Both the position numbers and the translations under genes were made by a program. Shown here piece after piece: positions 59,576-64,000 of a stretch of DNA of 64,000 nt. How positions within the stretch are numbered: position 1 is the stretch's first letter; each line of letters opens with the position of its first letter. The DNA comes from Epiperipatus broadwayi. Taxonomy: Eukaryota; Onychophora; Udeonychophora; Euonychophora; Peripatidae. The stretch spans positions 1 to 64,000 of the forward strand of contig JAQFVV010000981.1 of assembly GCA_028023455.1 (NCBI GenBank). The letters run 5' to 3'. A model generated the notes under the pieces. It was not told the DNA's origin and made no database searches. It worked only from the letters and a program-made list of their open reading frames with translations.

Positions 59576-62500
59576 TGCAGATTGCCTATGAATTATAATA
59601 TATGAAAGTATAAATGTTGAATTATTTACAAACACATTTGTACAACACTTTTAAATTATGAGATTAGGATTTCTTTTGAGAATATGCGTACTTTAATTTT
59701 ATACTAGTAATATAACACAAGATAATGATGAATATTTATGTGATTCTTTTAAAAACTTTCATATTATTGGATGTTCAAAGTTTTTATTGGACTAGTTTGT
59801 ATGTGTTTAGAATATAGAATAAGGAAATAAAGCAGTCTTTTCTTGTGGATTAATGAGATTGCTCTAATTATAATTGAATTTTGTTTATTATTTTGAATAT
59901 TTATGTTAGTTATTTGTCAATGTAAGATTTGATAAATCTTTTAGGAAATAATGATAAGATAGTGACTTGGTTGTAATATTATGAACATGAACCCAACAGA
60001 TGATATTAAGATAGGATGTAATAAGGGAATATGAATAGTATTTTGTAATCTTAGTAGATATGCAATACAGTTAACAAAGCCCTGTAGGTATATATTTATT
60101 TGTGGGCAGTGTCTATTTTTTTAAGTATTGCTGTTTCAATAAAGCTGAAGGAATAGCTTTGACATCATTGGTAGTATTGGAGGACATTAGACAGAATAGG
60201 TCATGCCTCTATTTTTTATAGATACACTGTGCCATGCTATTTTCTCTGATATGTGCTATAAGTTATACTCTAGTTTTTCTTCCCTAGGCCTACACATCTA
60301 TTCACTATCTAGATTTCCAAAGTGACTACATCGCACAGTATGGTGTATTTTAAAAGAAATAATAGATAATTTAGAGTTTAAGATATGCTATTATCTGAAT
60401 AAGATAAGTTCATTTACTTGTAAGAAGAAATATAGTTTGTGCCAATTGGAATTAAAAATCCAACCTATCCAAAAGGAAAAGAATCATAAAATATGTTTTT
60501 TAGATTTTTATTTTGGAAAATAAAATAAATTTCAGGAATAAAATATGTAAAGCAAAGTTGCTTTTGAAATATTAAATAACTTTTCAATATTTTATTTCAT
60601 TTTAAAATGAGTATTGCATATTTTTAAGATATAATGTAATAAAGTAAAACGATACAAACAATAAGCATAGGTACAAATTTTATATTATTAAATTATAGGG
60701 AATATATCAGTGATTACAACTATATAGTATTAGAGTAATATTATATGGGATGTATTATATTTAATAAACATAATGTAGTGAACAACAATATCCACACAAT
60801 CTAGTAATAAATTATCAGTAGATATTTTATACAATATCTTTTAACATTGCAAAAATGAAATTGTCTAATGAAAAGTATCCATGCTCAATTATTATTATTA
60901 TTTGCATTTTCCATACTATGTTTCAATGGCTGTTTTAAAAGGAAGCATAGTTAAATAATAGTGAAATAAAATTTCAAGATACGATATATTAAAATAAGTA
61001 TAAAAATGTGATTTTATCATAGGATTGATCACAAAGAGATCAATAAAATTGTATTGTTTTATTATTATTACTTTAAGTCAGAGTGAAGACTTAACTAGGT
61101 TCAAAATAAAAAAATGCATAACGGTGCAAATTTAGAATGTAAAAATGTAAATATTGTAAATAAATTGTTATTTTGTTTTAGTGTTATATTAAAACTTTGT
61201 TAAAATTGTTTTTCAAAAATTTGTGTGTTCTGGTTATTTCTTTTTCCTATTACAATGCATATAAAACACAGTGACATTGAATCAAACATAATATTTTTGC
61301 TTAGAAATAAATGAAGAATTATTTTAAGAATTCAAATATTTTCTTGGTATTTATTTATTTAAGTAATCATATGTCACATTATCTTATGGTTATAAATTGA
61401 TTATTATAATGGTACATTGAATTATAATGCTCTCCATTGGCACGCATATATTTTTCAGATTACCAAATGCTACCACATATTTATTATGTTATTATAGATG
61501 ATAAAAGATTATATTATAGTATTTTATTATGGAATAAAATTATAGTGAAGAAAAAGGTATACAGAATTAGTTCATACAATGAAGAATATTATTATTATTT
61601 ATTATTATTAGTTAAGTGTAGTAGAGTATGACATAAAAATCCCTTATCATGTTTTACTACAGTGGTTTAATTAACTTTAAAAAGTTTTATGAACCTGAGA
61701 TTTTATTGAGGTAAATGATTATAAATAAAAGATTAAGATTTAATTATTAGTTTAATCTTAATGAGTAGGATTTATTAAATGTGTAAGAATACTACAAGTT
61801 TATTTATTTGAGATAATAATAGGGGGTAGTGTTCTTATGCCATTGAGGTAGTATCCTGTAGGATATTCGCTCAATGTAATCTTTCTTGTCATCTGTATTT
61901 CACTTCCAAGTCTCATGATATAAATAAATATTTATTCATTTATTTTATAAACTGAACCTTTTCATTATTTTGCTAGTAGAATGTTTTAATATAAACATAA
62001 TCGGTAACTGAGCTAACCCATTTTATTTCATACTATATTTCCCGGAAGTGAATATACAAACGGCATAGTTAGAATATATATATATATACATTAATGCATT
62101 CTATTAATGTTGCAAAAAGTATTTTTTTTTTTACTTTAAAAACAATCAATGTAAGACATTGAAAAAATGCGAATAACTTCTGCAATATGTTTTGACCAAA
62201 CCCATTTTCTCAGCGGATCTCTAAGATTTAGATACCTATTATTACAAAGCTAGAACATTATTTATGTCTGAGTAAATTGTAACTAAATTAAACTATTACC
62301 TTTTTTTTTTTTCATAATCTTCAACTTTTTAGATATCTAATATTTAATGAAAAATAATTCCAATGGCATCCAAAGAATAAAATGTTTTGAAAATTGAAGT
62401 CAAAAATTTAAATCGGTTGTAATTCAAATCCCCTTTATTTACAATTAGGCTACAAGTATATAAAGAATTCCTATATTTCAAATATCAACACATTAAGCAT

Positions 62501-63845
62501 GCATCATAACCATATCTTTTCTACATATTTAAATAGATAAGGTCCTATACATGAGGGATCAGAGTGACTTGAGATCATTATAGGTATGACAGTAATATTA
62601 ACATCAACATGAGATTTGGGCTTTTTGTCATCAGATTTTCAGTGGTATGAATGTCTGAAGGGTTGAAGGTTAAACTAGATTGAAGCCTGTCCATTAAATT
62701 ATGAAGATTTTCTATTTTAATATAACTGAACACTGATTATATGAATGCGTGGGAAATCTGGATCAATTGATAAATGCTGGTTTAGCATGAAATACTTACA
62801 TTAATGATTATTTATCTTTTCTACATGTGTATGGTTATGTATATCAATGAGATGAGATAATGTAGATAGTTGACGGGTACTTGAAAGTCTGAGTTCAAAT
62901 TCTCTATATTTGTAATTCATTAATAAATTAAAAAACTACAACTGGCACAGTGAAATAATGTAAAGCCCTAAAGCTATTTGAAGAGATTTAATTTAGTCCA
63001 AATACATGTCAATGACGCAGTTTGTATTTTTAATGCTTAAATTAACGGTTTATCAACATTGTGTATTTTACAGCATTGTTTAATATTTTTTCATGGACAG
63101 CACGTGATCAAAATTAGGTCGTTTTAAGTTAGAGTTTAATGCATTCTAATAATTTATAGAAAGCAAACGTACTATCTCAGATATAAGAAGTACTGGCTGA
63201 TATTTAAGAATGAAGTAATAATCATGGCAAGATTTAGAGATTTAAATGAAACTTGTGATTTGTTTATATATATATATATACGCTTTCTAAATAAAAAACA
63301 ACAACAAAAAAAAATGTTTATTTATAGAATTTATATTTTTAATAAAATATTCAATACTTTTTATACTTTTATTTTGTTTGTTTACTGATTATAATATTTT
63401 CAAAAGTAATGATTGAATTTTATTTATATGACATATTATTTAAAATAGTGCTTTTTATATCTTTCTGCTGTTATAATCAGAAATAGATCAAAATGATACA
63501 AAAATCAAAATGTTTTTTTTTTTTCCAGAGAACAACAATAATAATATTTTTTTTCTTAAATTAACAGTGAAAGTCCTTGTACAGGAAATTATAATGCAGG
63601 TTGACATTGAAATACATTTAATAATTTGAATATAACAAACATAAGATTGTATAAAAATGAAAAAAAAATTAAAATATATTGAAATGGAAACAAACAAATA
63701 TTTAATAGTAAAAAAAGGAAGAAAAAATTTATATGTAGGAAATTAAATTATTTTTCATTGTACTTTTTTTTAAGAAATGAATTTGAATTATTACATATAT
63801 ATATAATGAAAGGTCATTATTGTTAAAACATTTAATCGCGATTAA
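56540..63845. other. Long A+T-rich stretch, no supported genes
   Basis: The ~7.3 kb shows (TA)n tracts (56961-56981, 59551-59575, 62077-62089, 63266-63281) and short frames only. Three places are slightly unusual: a TATA-like tataaatacc at 57971 next to a G+C-richer run; a purine run aatgggggag at 59170 followed by TTGTAA; and another purine run tagggggtag at about 61818 followed by TGTTCTTATG. The last two could be polypurine tracts beside degraded LTRs, but no second LTR or pol remnant supports this. Confidence 0.4.
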
Positions 63846-63850
63846 TTTAA

Positions 63851-63931
63851 TAATTGAATCTTCTAATATTAATATATTGCTATGCAATTATCTACAGCAT
63901 AGCAATATATTAATATTATAAGATTCAGTTA
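63851..63931. repeat. Hairpin with 35-bp arms and 11-nt loop
   Basis: The arm 63851-63885 pairs with 63897-63931 with few mismatches, closing on tatgc-...-gcata. The inner part of the left arm and the loop are repeated again at about 63937-63966 (taatatattgctatgg, aattatctgtagc), just before the SINE start at 63969. Confidence 0.85.
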
Positions 63932-63968
63932 TTTAAATTAATATATTGCTATGGAATTATCTGTAGCT

Positions 63969-64000
63969 GTCAAGCATTGGTGGTCAAGAGGTCAGTGACA
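63969..64000 (+). mobile_element. tRNA-derived SINE, cut by window end
   Basis: gtcaagcattggtggtcaag and aggtcagtgaca match the start of the copy at 44107 and the 5' half of tRNA-Gly. Only the first ~32 bases are in the window. Confidence 0.6.

Noticed and set aside
61800-62060. Possible LTR after tagggggtag
   Set aside because: The start TGTTCTTATG is plausible, but no end with matching CA terminus or repeated copy is present in the window.

Overview
This window is A+T-rich eukaryotic DNA, by eye roughly three quarters A+T or more. It is full of (TA)n microsatellites and contains no recognisable host gene, rRNA or intact tRNA gene. The decayed elements are Penelope-like elements (PLEs) with GIY-YIG endonuclease, a hAT/ZBED-type DNA transposon, a Tx1/L1-like LINE, Ty3/gypsy-like LTR elements and tRNA-derived SINEs. 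This mix suggests an invertebrate metazoan; the species cannot be named from the sequence. Essentially everything supportable here is mobile-element sequence or simple repeat. Every reverse transcriptase, endonuclease and transposase fragment is truncated or broken.

Layout. 1.2-3.1 kb: a solo-LTR-like element (TGTAACGA...TCGTTACA). 3.2-7.0 kb: a cluster of PLE remnants, each built as two pieces pointing away from each other, with a 430-bp near-perfect foldback carrying a hammerhead-like core. 10.77-24.32 kb: one large LTR retrotransposon with ~3.3-kb LTRs, a PBS-like site, a coiled-coil gag-like region, the last residues of an integrase, and a polypurine tract. Its 3' LTR is split by a 3,600-bp nested LTR-like element (TGTAACC...GGTTACA). 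24.3-24.7 kb: another PLE fragment. 24.83-25.92 kb: a hAT element with 8-bp target-site duplication. 28-31.5 kb: foldback repeats, one with a CTGATGA...GAAA core. 35.3-37.2 kb: a ~1.9-kb PLE palindrome with RT-tail and GIY-YIG remnants in both arms. 42.1-43.8 kb: a 5'-truncated LINE on the minus strand. 44.1-45.2 kb: a tRNA-Gly-like SINE, then an 820-bp foldback whose arms each hold a tRNA-like promoter and a hammerhead-like motif. 46-54 kb: more outward-facing foldback repeats. 54.6 kb and the right edge: tRNA-derived SINE copies. 56.5-63.8 kb: almost featureless A+T-rich sequence.

The recurring theme is outward-facing pairs of PLE-type 3' ends, often bounded by (TA)n and often holding motifs of the form CTGANGA...GAAA, the conserved core of hammerhead ribozymes, which are known to occur in PLEs. 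The two LTR families share a second theme: their LTR 3' ends are repeated several times in tandem, each copy followed by primer-binding-like sequence. These two patterns are the most interesting things in the window. All are inferred by eye; alignments and RNA folding were not run.
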